A stretch of DNA of 64,000 nucleotides. Origin: Bryoerythrophyllum caledonicum (taxonomy: Eukaryota; Streptophyta; Bryopsida; Pottiales; Pottiaceae). The stretch lies in assembly GCA_963971425.1 (NCBI GenBank), contig OZ020518.1, forward strand, positions 12,344,190 through 12,408,189, given 5' to 3'. Of this stretch, positions 33,756 through 45,800 are shown one piece after another. Under the pieces are notes generated by a model. That model was not told where the DNA came from and made no database searches. It saw nothing but the letters and a program-made list of their open reading frames with translations. The translations under genes were made by a program, and so were the position numbers. The first letter of the stretch is position 1. Each line of letters opens with the position of its first letter.

Positions 33756-36700
33756 CCGTACAGTAACTGATACGGACTAAAAGTGACCAAAGAGGCTTGC
33801 CGGCTAAACCGGTATCCCATTCAAACCTGTAAACGATGATAGACGTCACAACATTCAAAATACACCAAATCATCCGAAATACACCAAATACATCCGATTA
33901 CAATTACAATAATAAGCTCATTCAAGAGAGTAGAAGTGCCACGACATAATATGAACGAGCATCCAACCACCTCCCACTTATAGTCAAAATTGAGGTGTAT
34001 TAATATATTAATCATTGTAGAGCGTATTAATAGAGTACTTATCGCAACAGATACAAACGATGACACAGGAACTGTGCCTTAACTGCCAGATCACTGCAGT
34101 CTAACTATGGTTAGATGTGGTGATAATTCCTAGGAGATAAGGTGCCTAGGGATTAGCTAAATGTACCCTGGGGTTGGATTATCTACATATCTTAACACTC
34201 CTGATGGCAGCCAACTCTAATTTCCAGTCTTGCCTACTGGCAATGCTCTCCTTTTCGGAAAGGAATAATTTCTTGAATCTTATTCTACACATACCCACAG
34301 AGCTTTCCCCCCTTCTTTTTTCTATGACTTCAAAGCATCCTTGACCCTTTAATTTCCCTGACAATTTTACCAAAAAAACTTCAAAACTACTAATTCTAGT
34401 GCAATGAATACAGAAGGAGAAATAAACATTTATTTTAAATTTTAACCATAGAATCTCAATTAAGACTTATCAAATAATATACTCACAAAATTTCATCAAT
34501 TAAGATTGTATGGATTAAAAGATTATAGTGTATAAAGTAAAGAAAACTGATCATTTTCTTCCCTATGTTAAGTGGATCAGCAAACTTTGAATTCACTTGG
34601 TGTCAATTTTTGCACTACACAAGGTCTAAATTCCATACCATCATGTTAAGCATGATATCAGTTCCTTGTACACCAAATTTTAGAGGTAGAAAAGGATGTA
34701 GCATATTCAAAACAATCGTGCAAAGAGGAAAGATTCAAAAATTGTCAAGTCAAATTTTATTTTTTTGTAAAGTAAATATGTTTTAGAATGATAATCCAAA
34801 TGGTCAATATGAAGTTCTATACCACATGTTCTTATGGAAAAAATAAAAAGTGAAGAGTATATGAATTTCAAACTTTTATGCAAAAAAGTAGAAGTTTTCT
34901 TGGTACCTTGCCTGACAATGTGTGGCAATGTGCATTGTGTGAAAATGTTTGACTTGGGATAAAATGCTATTTTCCAATAAAGACAAAAAGAAATTTAAAC
35001 AATGTAAAAGGAAATTCTATTGCTTGCTAGTATTGAATATCTCACATTCAATAGAGTGTCCTAGTAGAAGTTTTTGAGATGTTTTTGTTTAGGATGGCAT
35101 AACTTTTTCTCTATTAGTCCAATGACAATAAAAACTATAATTTCATGTACCTCTTGTCTTCTTCTATTTTTGTACAAAATTTTGAAAAATTTGGATATAA
35201 ATTGCAACTATGGAAACATGCCCAAGATTTGCAAAAGCCCACCTCGGGACTTTTAGCATTTAGTATTTAACCCCTAAATGCAAAACGTTTTGAGGTGGGC
35301 TTTTAGAGATTTTTGGGTAGCTTATACTAGTGTCAATTTAGATCATGAAGTTTTGAAGTTTTCATTATAGGTGTGTTTTAGTAATAGCTTCATGAAGAAA
35401 AAAACATTTTTCTAAAAAAATACGCAAAACTAAAGTTATTGAGGTCAAAAGTTTGAAATGAGATGTGCGGGCAGGGCATGCGGGGTACTATAGAGCTAAA
35501 TAGTAATATAGTAGAGCTTGAATAGTACCACTGTAGAGCTCAATAGTGCACATTTTTGTGGCGGGTAGCAATGAAGGAAAGTTCTTTGCAACCTTCATTG
35601 TTTTTACTTAAAAATGCATCAAAATTAAGGATTTCACTTTTTTGAAAAATGTCTATTATTATAAATAGAAGAAGGCATAATAATAGTTTAGATTTTAGAT
35701 CCATGGAATAAAACAGCTTTTCTAAGTAAATGGCTGCTTTTTATACCCCTTGTCATTGCAAGTTTTTTTTTCTTATCCTAAACACCTTTATCACTTGTGG
35801 TTTTTTGCATGCAATGACCTAATACAAGGTAGAACATAGATATATCAAATTTATGCAATGTGTAGTGGAAGAGTATGCTACTATCATGAGTCGGTTCGCT
35901 AAACCTATGCGTGCAAGGAAGAAAAAAACCTCAATGCATTTTCAAATGCATATATCTTACAATATACGGGATATGAAATTACTGCATGTAATTTGATATT
36001 AGTGGAGGATGCACTATGTTCATGTACATTTTAGAGGCTGGACATTTCATGACCAGAGACGAGCAACGTCAAGTATAGCTAGGTATGTGAGGAATGACCG
36101 GTAGACTTGAAGAGTTAGGTTTGTAAATCAACCAAAATGTAAATAATGAGAGAGGACGATGTCACTACATTGCCGCATTCTGCTCCTGCTTCGCGCTGAC
36201 TAAAATGAAAGCACAGGTAACATTGACGACCATCGAAATAGTTCCCTACTCCCAATGAGCTCACATATGATAACTGCTAATAGCTTAAGAAATTACTCTT
36301 CAGTTCTGAGGCGTGTTGCCGAGAAATTAGTTCGAAGGTGACACTCGAATGGACGGAGGGAAATGATTGCAACAAAACAGATAAAAATTGGAGATCATGG
36401 TATAACCCTACAGGACAATGCTGTCAAATGGCAACCCGCCAAAATCACCTGAACTGTTGTGCAAGCCTGGTGCATTCCACGACCATGGCACTCCCCGCCA
36501 GACGGTGCACATGTTCTTGTGACGCCAGGAACCACTATAATACTTATGTTTGAAGAAAAATCTTTAAGTGCAAAGAAGTGTAAGGATTTTGTCCCATTGA
36601 GTTTGGATAGACAATGCAAAATCTATTGAATTTTTAGAGATTTTTCCAAGAATTAAAAGACCAAAAATTTTCTTCCAATTTTTTCTTTCTAAATTTTATT

Positions 36701-39700
36701 TAAAATTCAACAACTTCCTCACCAAAGCTCCAAATGTTGCAAAACTAAGGTAGTACACTTCTAACTCCTCTCCAAGGGCTTTTGAATGATACAAAAAGCA
36801 CCTCCTCATGCTTCATTCTATGAGATTTCAATGTTACACACAACAAACATTACAAAATACACAATTAATCTTAAGGTGTAGATTTTACACTAGCTGTATA
36901 ACTTGATTTACTAATATTTAATGCTCTTTTTGTGAAGTTTACTACAAAAGTTAATCCTAATACAAGGCAAATTTGCCATTGTTGTGTAGAAAATTAAAGT
37001 AGAAAATGAAGTATGTGGAAAAATTGACATTGAGCAAGTTGACAAAAACAAGAACAAACAAGCATTTGTCTTCAATAGGGAGAATCCTTGTAAAAGATAT
37101 CTAGTCTTGATACAAATTTACTTTGGTTTCAACCAATAACAAATAAATTAAGGATTGACAAATACTCAAATAGTAACCTCTGTAGGAAATAGTTGGTAAT
37201 AGAAAATCCTACTTAGAAATAGAAGTGTTTTTTGCTCTAAAATTTACCATTGAATAGACTACGTCAAATGAGCCTTCTATTCTATTCTTATTTAATATCA
37301 TATGTAATTCCATCTAAAATTTAAAGAAAGAATATGATTATTTATCATTGATTTTATTATGATTAATTGATTTGATAAAAGAATTACTATAAATTTTTTA
37401 CAAGTCACTTAAACTTCTATAATAGCTATTGTATTAAAAATCTAAGTTATTTTCAAATACTCATGTGTAAGAGAAAATATTTTACCTTCCCTACAAAATA
37501 TAGTTTGTATGATGAGTCCTAGAGAAATGGACTATGTGTAAAATCTTAAATCAATACCTTAAGATAGGTTGTTTGTTTTGTTTGTTTTGTTTTGTCACAT
37601 AGCTATCTTTTGGATCCTACAGCTGCACTCTTGGTACCATTGGAAAGCTCTTGGCGAGGAGGGGTGCATGGGCTTTGTTTTGTGGTGTTTGGACCTATGA
37701 AGTGGAAGTTATTGAATTTCAAAGGTTTTTTGGAATTAAAAAATTAGAAAAATACTTTTACTTTCCATTTTGGACCAATGGTGTGAATCTTTTTTATTTA
37801 TTTTTTATTTTAAAAATTTGCTTTTACTTTTTTACACTTATTTTTGATGTGGCATCGCTATAGGGCCACTCTAGTACTACTTGAAGACATAGTTGTCTAT
37901 AATTTGATGTCTTGCCAATGGACTACACCTTTAAGAGAAAGTGATTAAAGTTCACTGAAAGACGTGTGAGAGTAAGGTCTCACAAGTCTCGTTAAAAATT
38001 TCCATTAATGAAGAAAATGTGAAGCACAAATGTTGAAAGTATCTATATAGTAAAAGTTGGAACACTAGTTTTACATTTATTTTGAATTAATTTTTAAGAT
38101 ATATCTTAAAAATCAATTAACAATTATTTTTACACTTAGCACTTTACTTCTTTGTGATTGGTCAAAACTATGTTTTCTAATGAATTCTAAAGAAATGCAA
38201 AATATATAGTAATGAGATCATAGATATTCTCTCTAAATACAATTTTTTTAATACTAAGCAATTTTTAATCACATTGTCCTATTTTTATTATATTTTTTGT
38301 TTGACTTTAGAAATCTAAGTTAAAAATTTAAATATGAAGAGCCTATTTTATTTGATTTTAAGGAAGAAAACAAGAACTTTATAGACAATTTCTTGTTGCT
38401 CCAAATGCTACCCAAAACTAGGGCTTTGACCAAAAAATAGTTGCTTTCTTGGGCATTTAGGTTAAGATTAGAAAAGCATGACTTTTATCAATGCCATAGT
38501 TAGGTAAACATTATTAATTTTATTAATTTTTAATTTTTTTATAAATTATTACTCCTTAAATGTCATTGGTTGAAATAAAAATAAAAAATATATATTTTTG
38601 TCTTTTGTTCACAAAAACTCTTTAAAAATTCTACATCTTTTACATCATTTGTCAAAAATAAAAGTAATTTTTTTTTTAAATTTAAAAAAATTAAAATTTT
38701 ATGACTTTGACACCCAACAAAGCCTATGCATCCCTCTTTTCCAAGAGCTTTCCAATGGTATCAAGAACACCTCGAAAAGATGCACAATTTTTTATAATCT
38801 CCAAATGACAAATAAAACAAAAAATATTTTTGGGAGGAATACATATCTACAACATATACAATTGATTATTACCTTCATTATATTAATATGTCTATGACAT
38901 GAATATGTACTTATAAATGCTAAGAGTGTTTTAATTTTGTTTTTTATAAATATCTTAGACATCATTTGAATTTGTTAAGTATACATGTAGTAATTAGTGT
39001 AAATGGAGAGCTTTAATTGAACTTTTATGGAAGTATATATTAAATTAAGCTTGTCTATAAGATGTAAGCATACTTATTTCTATAAATAGAATCTTTAATT
39101 TTATTTTTACATGAATTTGTTGTACATTAATTATAATTGTAATATATAAATAGGCTTTTATATTTATAAAATATCTAATTTTATTTTTTTAAATGCTATG
39201 TAATCTTATGTTTTAATGTATAAAGTCTTTTGTAATTTTTTCTACCCTTTAAGAGTATGAAGAATGCTTTGTGAATAATTATTTCTAAACTTCTTAACAT
39301 CCTTAAGAGTACATGGAAAAAAGGTTTTAGATGCTTTTCACTATAAATCATGGAAGGCATCCATTGTGAACCATTAGTTCCAAAAGTGTAAGGCATGTAT
39401 TGTGAACCATTAGTTCAAAAAGCACAAGGCATCACAAAAGCATGAGGCATCCATAAGTAATTTATGCATTTATGCATGTTTAATTTGTAATGAAAATGAA
39501 TATGTAGGTGTTGTCTGTTTTGCATTCTATCAATGCTGGTTTATGTCTGTAGTTTGTAGGTTGTTGTCTGTTTCGTAGTGTGTGTGTAGTGTGTCTACAA
39601 ATTGTTTGTGTGTAATGTGTGTGAATGTGTGTAATGTGAATTGCAGTTTCTGTGTATAATATGCCGTGATTTTTGTGTTTGTGTTGTATAATTGGGTGGA

Positions 39701-39875
39701 TTGATGCTTTTATGTACATTTTTTGGTTTTTATATGCTATTCCAATCCGTTGTTTAGAGTGTCATACCGACAGCTATTACTCTGTATGTTTGAGAGTGGA
39801 ATTTCCATTCACTGATTTCATTGGTTCATGCCTGCAGAAGCTCAGAGTTTCTACAGATAAAGTTGCGCAAGAAAG
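33756..39875. other. 6-kb AT-rich repeat region, no gene
   Basis: No coding sequence could be supported. Contents: a hairpin at 35232-35304 (AAAAGCCCACCTC / GAGGTGGGCTTTT); short ~24-bp repeats of TAGAGCT(A/T/C)(A/G)AATAGTA near 35490-35555; three related blocks near 36755-36800, 37630-37683 and 38713-38767; a ~45-bp repeat of GTGAACCATTAGTTC near 39365-39420; and (GT)n-rich sequence at 39570-39640. Probably nested old transposable elements. Confidence 0.5.
37630..38767. repeat. Inverted repeat, ~45-bp arms ~1.05 kb apart
   Basis: ACCATTGGAAAGCTCTTGG at 37636-37654, continuing to GGGCTTTGTTTTGT, is matched in reverse complement at about 38714-38765 (ACAAAGCC...CCAAGAGCTTTCCAATGGT). A third, more diverged copy lies at about 36755-36800. 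Confidence 0.7.
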
Positions 39876-42800
39876 ATGGCAGATAGGTCAGTTTAAAACC
39901 CTGAATTCAATCTGGACCCTAATCTGAAGCCAGTATTCCGTTTCATAAACCCTTAAAAAACCCTAAAACTAATTAACGAGCAGGTGGATGGCACTCACTT
40001 TAGCTCGAGTCGAGCTAAAGTGAGTGAGTTGCAACAATTTCTAAATTATGTTAGATACCATATGTACAGTTCTTCAAAAATTATCCTGCTGGATTTAGCT
40101 CGACTCGAGAATTTAGCTCGAGGTGAGCTAAAACAAAAGCACCAAAAGAACCATTATTTTAAATTTAGCTCGAACAAAGATAAAAAAGAAATAAAAATAA
40201 ATGGTAAACTGAAACATAAAAAAATCTACTTTTTATCTTAAAAATGCTAAGAAAAGAAGTAAAATTCAGCTAAAGACAAAAGAAAAGCCCACATCAACCA
40301 GATCATTAGACGTTATATTTTTCTCCAAACGAGCTTGAGTAAGTGAAATCTAAATAAATACCATTGGTTTAGCTCGAGTCGAGCTAAAAGCTTGAAATTT
40401 GAAGAATTTAGGCCCTATTTAGCTCGACTCGAGCTAAATAATATGTCCATTAGTATGTGTTGGTCGTAACAAACTCCAAAAATATGCCAACTCCAAGCCA
40501 ATCGATGCATATTCATCAATTTAGCTAATCTCGAACTAAAAATCATAACATAGAGAGAATAACAAGTACAAAGAAAATATTTCCCATGCACATGTTGTAA
40601 AGATGGTATCAAGCAAGAGATTTAGCTCGAGTCGAGCTAAATTGACCAAGTTCTATAAAGATTTCATCGCGGCATTCCTTATTATCAGTGAAATTCACGG
40701 AAAAAAACGTCTAATTATGCTTTGCATAGGAATATAACATGGCTCTTAGTAAGCAAATAAAGCTGAATACAATCGTATATAAAGATATAGTTTAGCTCGA
40801 CTTGAGCTAAAAAGGGTAATCCAGAAACAATTTTAAATAGCATCATGTTTGACTCGAATCAAGGTAAACAATGGCTAAAGATCTGATGTTCAGTCGATCA
40901 AGTATCTAACAACCTTGTTTGATTTCCTTCAGTGTTGAGAAGGCCCGCCTCGTCGGCATACTGCAACACTTCTACAAGCAAAGAGAAGTGAATCCCGATG
41001 ATGACGACGACGACGATAGCAACAGACTCGATTGCTGGGAGCTCAAGGATCCAACAAAGGCGACATTGTGGACTACTCTGTGGGCGCCCCACACCGAGAA
41101 CCTTGTCTTCGCCACAAGCTTCACGGGCGAGAGCGCCGACGTAATCAAAATCTTCTGCTCAACCACAAGGCTAGATCCATACCATTTCACGATAGTAATA
41201 GATACTATTAGAACGCCTTGTTCAATATCAAACTGTCTAGTTAGTCTTCAAGGTTCAAACTTTGAAGAAATACACAAAACATTAGAAGATGAAATGATAG
41301 AGAAGAAGTGGCGGACTTCCAAGGACGAAGCTCTAAAGGCCAAGCCACTAGCGAAAAAACTTAGAAATATTGTTGGAGCAATGGGAGTTGCGGCCGCATT
41401 AGAGAGGCAGAAGAACGCATCTATCCGATGTCGCGCTGATGCTTCTGCGCATACAGAAACCGGAAGCCAAGTCATCAGCCAGGCATCCGCCCAAGTTCAG
41501 TCTGCCGGACAACCCATTACGCGGAGCAATCCACGGAAGTCAACTTCCGCTTCGGCATCGCCATCGAAGAAGCGCGCGACGGCAGGCAAAGGAGAAGGCT
41601 CTATGCGGAAGAAGAGCAAACTGGTCTCAGAGGAGGATCTGTCCACCAGCTTGGCTTCTGCAATATCGGAGTTGCCAGCGGCACACCGCTCCGGAGAGGT
41701 CATTGACTACAACAACGTCAATGTAATCTTCCAGAAGTTCTTCACAGAATGCCAGGAAGCCTTTGTCTTTGACGACCCTCGCCAGAAGACGGAGCTAGAT
41801 GTAATGAGGCTGTATAACGCTCCCGAGGCATGGACTATCCGAGCATTTGAACCGAGGGGTATGGAAGATCTGAAGACATATCTGATGAACATGCCGGATA
41901 GATTGCAGAAGCAGACACTCTGCGTCATGCCCAAGCTTGACTTCAAGCCGAAGGATCTCAACGACATGGCTGACTGCGACTTCTACATCATAAATGGCCA
42001 GCATTCCGTCGCCGCATCCAAGTCAATGATCAAAGGCAACGTCCCGGAGACGATTCGCAAGGACTTCCGAACATGGAATTGCTTCATCGTCTGGACCCAG
42101 GACCATGACAAGCTCCGGAAGATTTCCGCCTTCTATAACAGGGTCAATCACCTAACCCCGTTCAAACCGACATAGGCAACCAACATCCTTGGAGCCCGTG
42201 CAGTCTGGGAGAAGTACGGGAGATCGTTGCCAAAGCATGGTGCAGCTGGTGCCACGGATTCAAGAGCCTCTGCGCGCTGACCTCCAGGAAACGACAAGCA
42301 ATTCGAGGTAATTCCTAGCTGGAACTTTGTTTAGCTCGAGTCGAGCTAAATCTCGATAGCAACATTTCTTTCTTTATTCAATTTCTGAGCTAGAGTTCAT
42401 TCAGGCTAACATTCCCACCTTGATTTAGCTCGACTCGAGCTAAGTTGCCAACTAGCCCCCCTTGCACAAACACTAACCTTAATACTTATTCGTTCTGCAG
42501 AAATTCATGGATGCCATCCGCATACGGTTTTCCATGATCGATGTCGCAAAGCACCAGATCGAGCCAGAAGAAAGGGGCCAAGAGCAAGTTGTTGATCCTC
42601 ACGAACGAAGTGAAGATCATCACATCGTCTGACCAAACATTCGACCTCTGGAAAGAGGTCATCTCATGTGTTGCCCGCGGAGATCTCATTGACGTCGACT
42701 CCAAGGACATGGTGAAGTTCAAAGACCACAATAACTTCGAGCCGGAGAAAGACGGAGTGCTGACGCCGGAGTTTTTCAAGTTCATGGGTAATCTGTCGGA

Positions 42801-45800
42801 GGCCGACCACGCCAAGATGTGCTTGCACATATTGAACCGCTCGGGTCCATCAAGGAAGTACAAGCACCCGAAGGTTGTCGTGAAGCAGCCTACGACTGTG
42901 GTCGAAGACTGCTACTCGGTGAAGGAGTGGATCGAATGAAGGAAGCGGAAGGCGACGGCACGCATGCAGTTGCACCTGATTAGGCCAGAACTTGGCCTAT
43001 TTAGGGAGGATGACAAGGAGTACGTGGAGTCTGCATGGAAGAAGTTTAAGAAGGATTTCCATGTGAGTAAGGCGTCCATGCGCATGCTTCTCGACTGGGG
43101 TCCTGGAGATTTGTACTACACGAACGCGCGGCAGACTCAATTCCGAAGAACCTCTTGCGAGGAGTTGTCGCCCTACGCCAAGCGATTCTTCACTGTCTTC
43201 CTCACGCAGCGATCACGCTTCAATCCGCCGAGTGGAGCCTTGTTTTTTCGAGCCTTCAAGAGAAGTCCGATAAGGTTGGGGAATTGGCCTTCGGACTCTT
43301 GGCAAACCATAGGTTGCAGTTCGAAGCTGGGTGTGATCGACTTCCGCAACATTCCAGGCCAGTCCGGGAAGTCAAGGTCTACGGTGGAGAAGCCTTACTT
43401 TGAGGAGTTTTTAAGGCTGCTCTCCACCAAGGGACAGCCCAATCTGGATGAGTTTCCATCGTGGCTTTTTATTTGCGGCGACGACGAAGGATACGCGCAG
43501 GTCGAAGCAATGGCGAAGGCGCCACCATTCGCGGAGTTGTTCGATCTGTATCCGTCGGAGTACGTTCCAGCCCCAAATGAGCGACTTGGTGGTTTCTCGG
43601 CAAAGAGCAAGCTTGCCACGGAGAATGTGCATCTACTCTTCCTCATCAAAAGTGAGATTGACCATCCCCCGCGCGTAAAGAAGGTGTACAGCCCCCCGCA
43701 GCACATTGTATACGAGAAGCCTCGTAAATACAATGAGGTAGAGTATGTAATGTACCCTACCGAGCTGCGGATGGAGTTTTACAACCGCATCCTCAACCTC
43801 TTCTGCAAGCCCGGCAATTCTGTGTTTCAGCTCTTTGCTGGAACAAAGTTACTGACATCCAGCGTGGTAAGTGTTTGTCCACTTTAGCTCGAGTCGAGCT
43901 AAATCCTGTTTGTTTATGCTCTTGATGTTTAGCTTTATATTCATCACCTGAGTCGGCTGGACTTCGTTTAGCTCAATTCGAGCTCAACTTTAATCTATGT
44001 GAAGTTAGATATGTGTTCACTTCCTTTGATGTAGCAATTTACCTCGAATCGAGCTTAACTATTACTCTCTGTATGTGTTGTCAATCTTAGATGTCTTCGC
44101 TGGAATCGTTTATCATCCATGATGAGGATGACGAACAAGATTTTGATGAGGCGGCCGAGCTCGCTTCAACGTTGGATCCCCTCGATTTTGCTATAGACAA
44201 TTATCCCGTTGACGAGCAGAAATATCCACGACTCGGGAAGGCGGTTGCAAAAGGAAAGAGCAGAGCGCGAGAGGAGGACGATGAAGGAGCTGAAGGGGTT
44301 GTCAGCGCGTTCGGTGGTACTCCAAGTTCAAGTACTATCAATCTGGACGATGAGGACTCCGTTGACGAAGCTGTTCTTCTCCCGTGGCAGCGCGAGCAAC
44401 TCCGAAGCCGGGGACGACTCCGCCGTCTTGACTTCCCCGACATTGAAGCGTTGAATATTTCAACGAGACCTTCCTCAGCTCCTTCGGCCTATAGGTCATC
44501 GGGGTGGAGCGGGTCCTCCGCGAAGAGGAGGAAGGTTGCAAGTGCCGACGGGCGTTCTCCACTGGGTAGGCCCGCACCGGAGGATGATCGACTTCGACTG
44601 CTTGAGCTCAAGATTGAGGAGCAGGATTGACATCGACAACAGTTGGAACAACGCTTGAAGGAGCGTGATGACGAGGCCAGGCATCGCGATGAGGAGGCTA
44701 GAGCGATGCAGCAGAAGATGCATGACAACATCATGCACATGTTCTCTTCTATGGGAAATCGACTAGCACAAGTTGGCACTCCCCCCGATGCCCAACCTGC
44801 TCCTACAATCGAAGTGACGCCAGAGGTTTTTCCTTCCTCAGTGTCCGATCATCCTAACATAGCTATGGGAGCCGGTGCTAGTTCATCCCAGCTGAATATT
44901 GTGCTTTCCCCTTCTCCTTCCTCTATGCGTGGTCAGTCATTGAGTCCTACCCGCAGCCCTTCTGCAGCCCCTTCCAGCTCGCCTTCTCGCGCTCAGTCTC
45001 ATGGTGATGTTGCTGAGCCATCATCAGGTTTTTCCCCACCTTAGATTTTTCCCGTTTAAGTGTGAAGTAGTTGAGGTGTTATTATCGGCGAAATACATGT
45101 AAATCACTCTGTACAAAACATTTTTTTGTGTGAATATTACAAGGTTCTTACTGTGACGATTTAGCTCGACTCAAGCTAAACGGGTCAGTTCTTTTGCGGA
45201 CATTTGGATCACGTTTGTCTACAGTTATGTTTCATCTGATTGTCTGTAGCTTGCTTGGTTTCCCCAGATATAAAAATTGGTGATGATGCAAATGATCTGC
45301 CTGTCATGGAAGACATTGTCGACGACCCCGTCCTTGTGGTAAATGACAGTCTTGACTCGTCATTGGTTGTCCCTGTGTCCTCTGCGGCTGTGCCTCAATT
45401 TATCCCAGAGGACCTTGCTGAGGATCAGCTGTCATTGGGATCAATGGGGGTCCAGGAGGGGCCGGAGAACAGCATTGACAATAATCAGGTATTTGTTTTC
45501 TTATTTCTTAAATCACTTTTGATTCCCTGGGTTTTTATTTTCGTACATGTTTATAAGAATGATCATTTTGTATGGAAGTTGTAGTATTGTTATTCGTTTT
45601 CCTGGCTTTTCATAACCCGGTTTCTGAAGCATTGGTAGGAGGTGTAAGTGATAGAGAGGAAATAGATCGTGTCCCGTCACATTTCTCGGGCACTTGGTTA
45701 AATGTTGTGCTCGATCTCAATGGAATCATCTGCGCATGCGTTCCCGCTTGGAAGGCCAAGGGATTCAGAAATTTTGACATCCGTGTGCATTCCGCTTCGA

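Noticed and set aside
42964..43887. Active DNA adenine methylase
   Set aside because: Motif I-like sequence is present, but no DPPY-type catalytic motif is seen in any of the three copies, so activity is not claimed.
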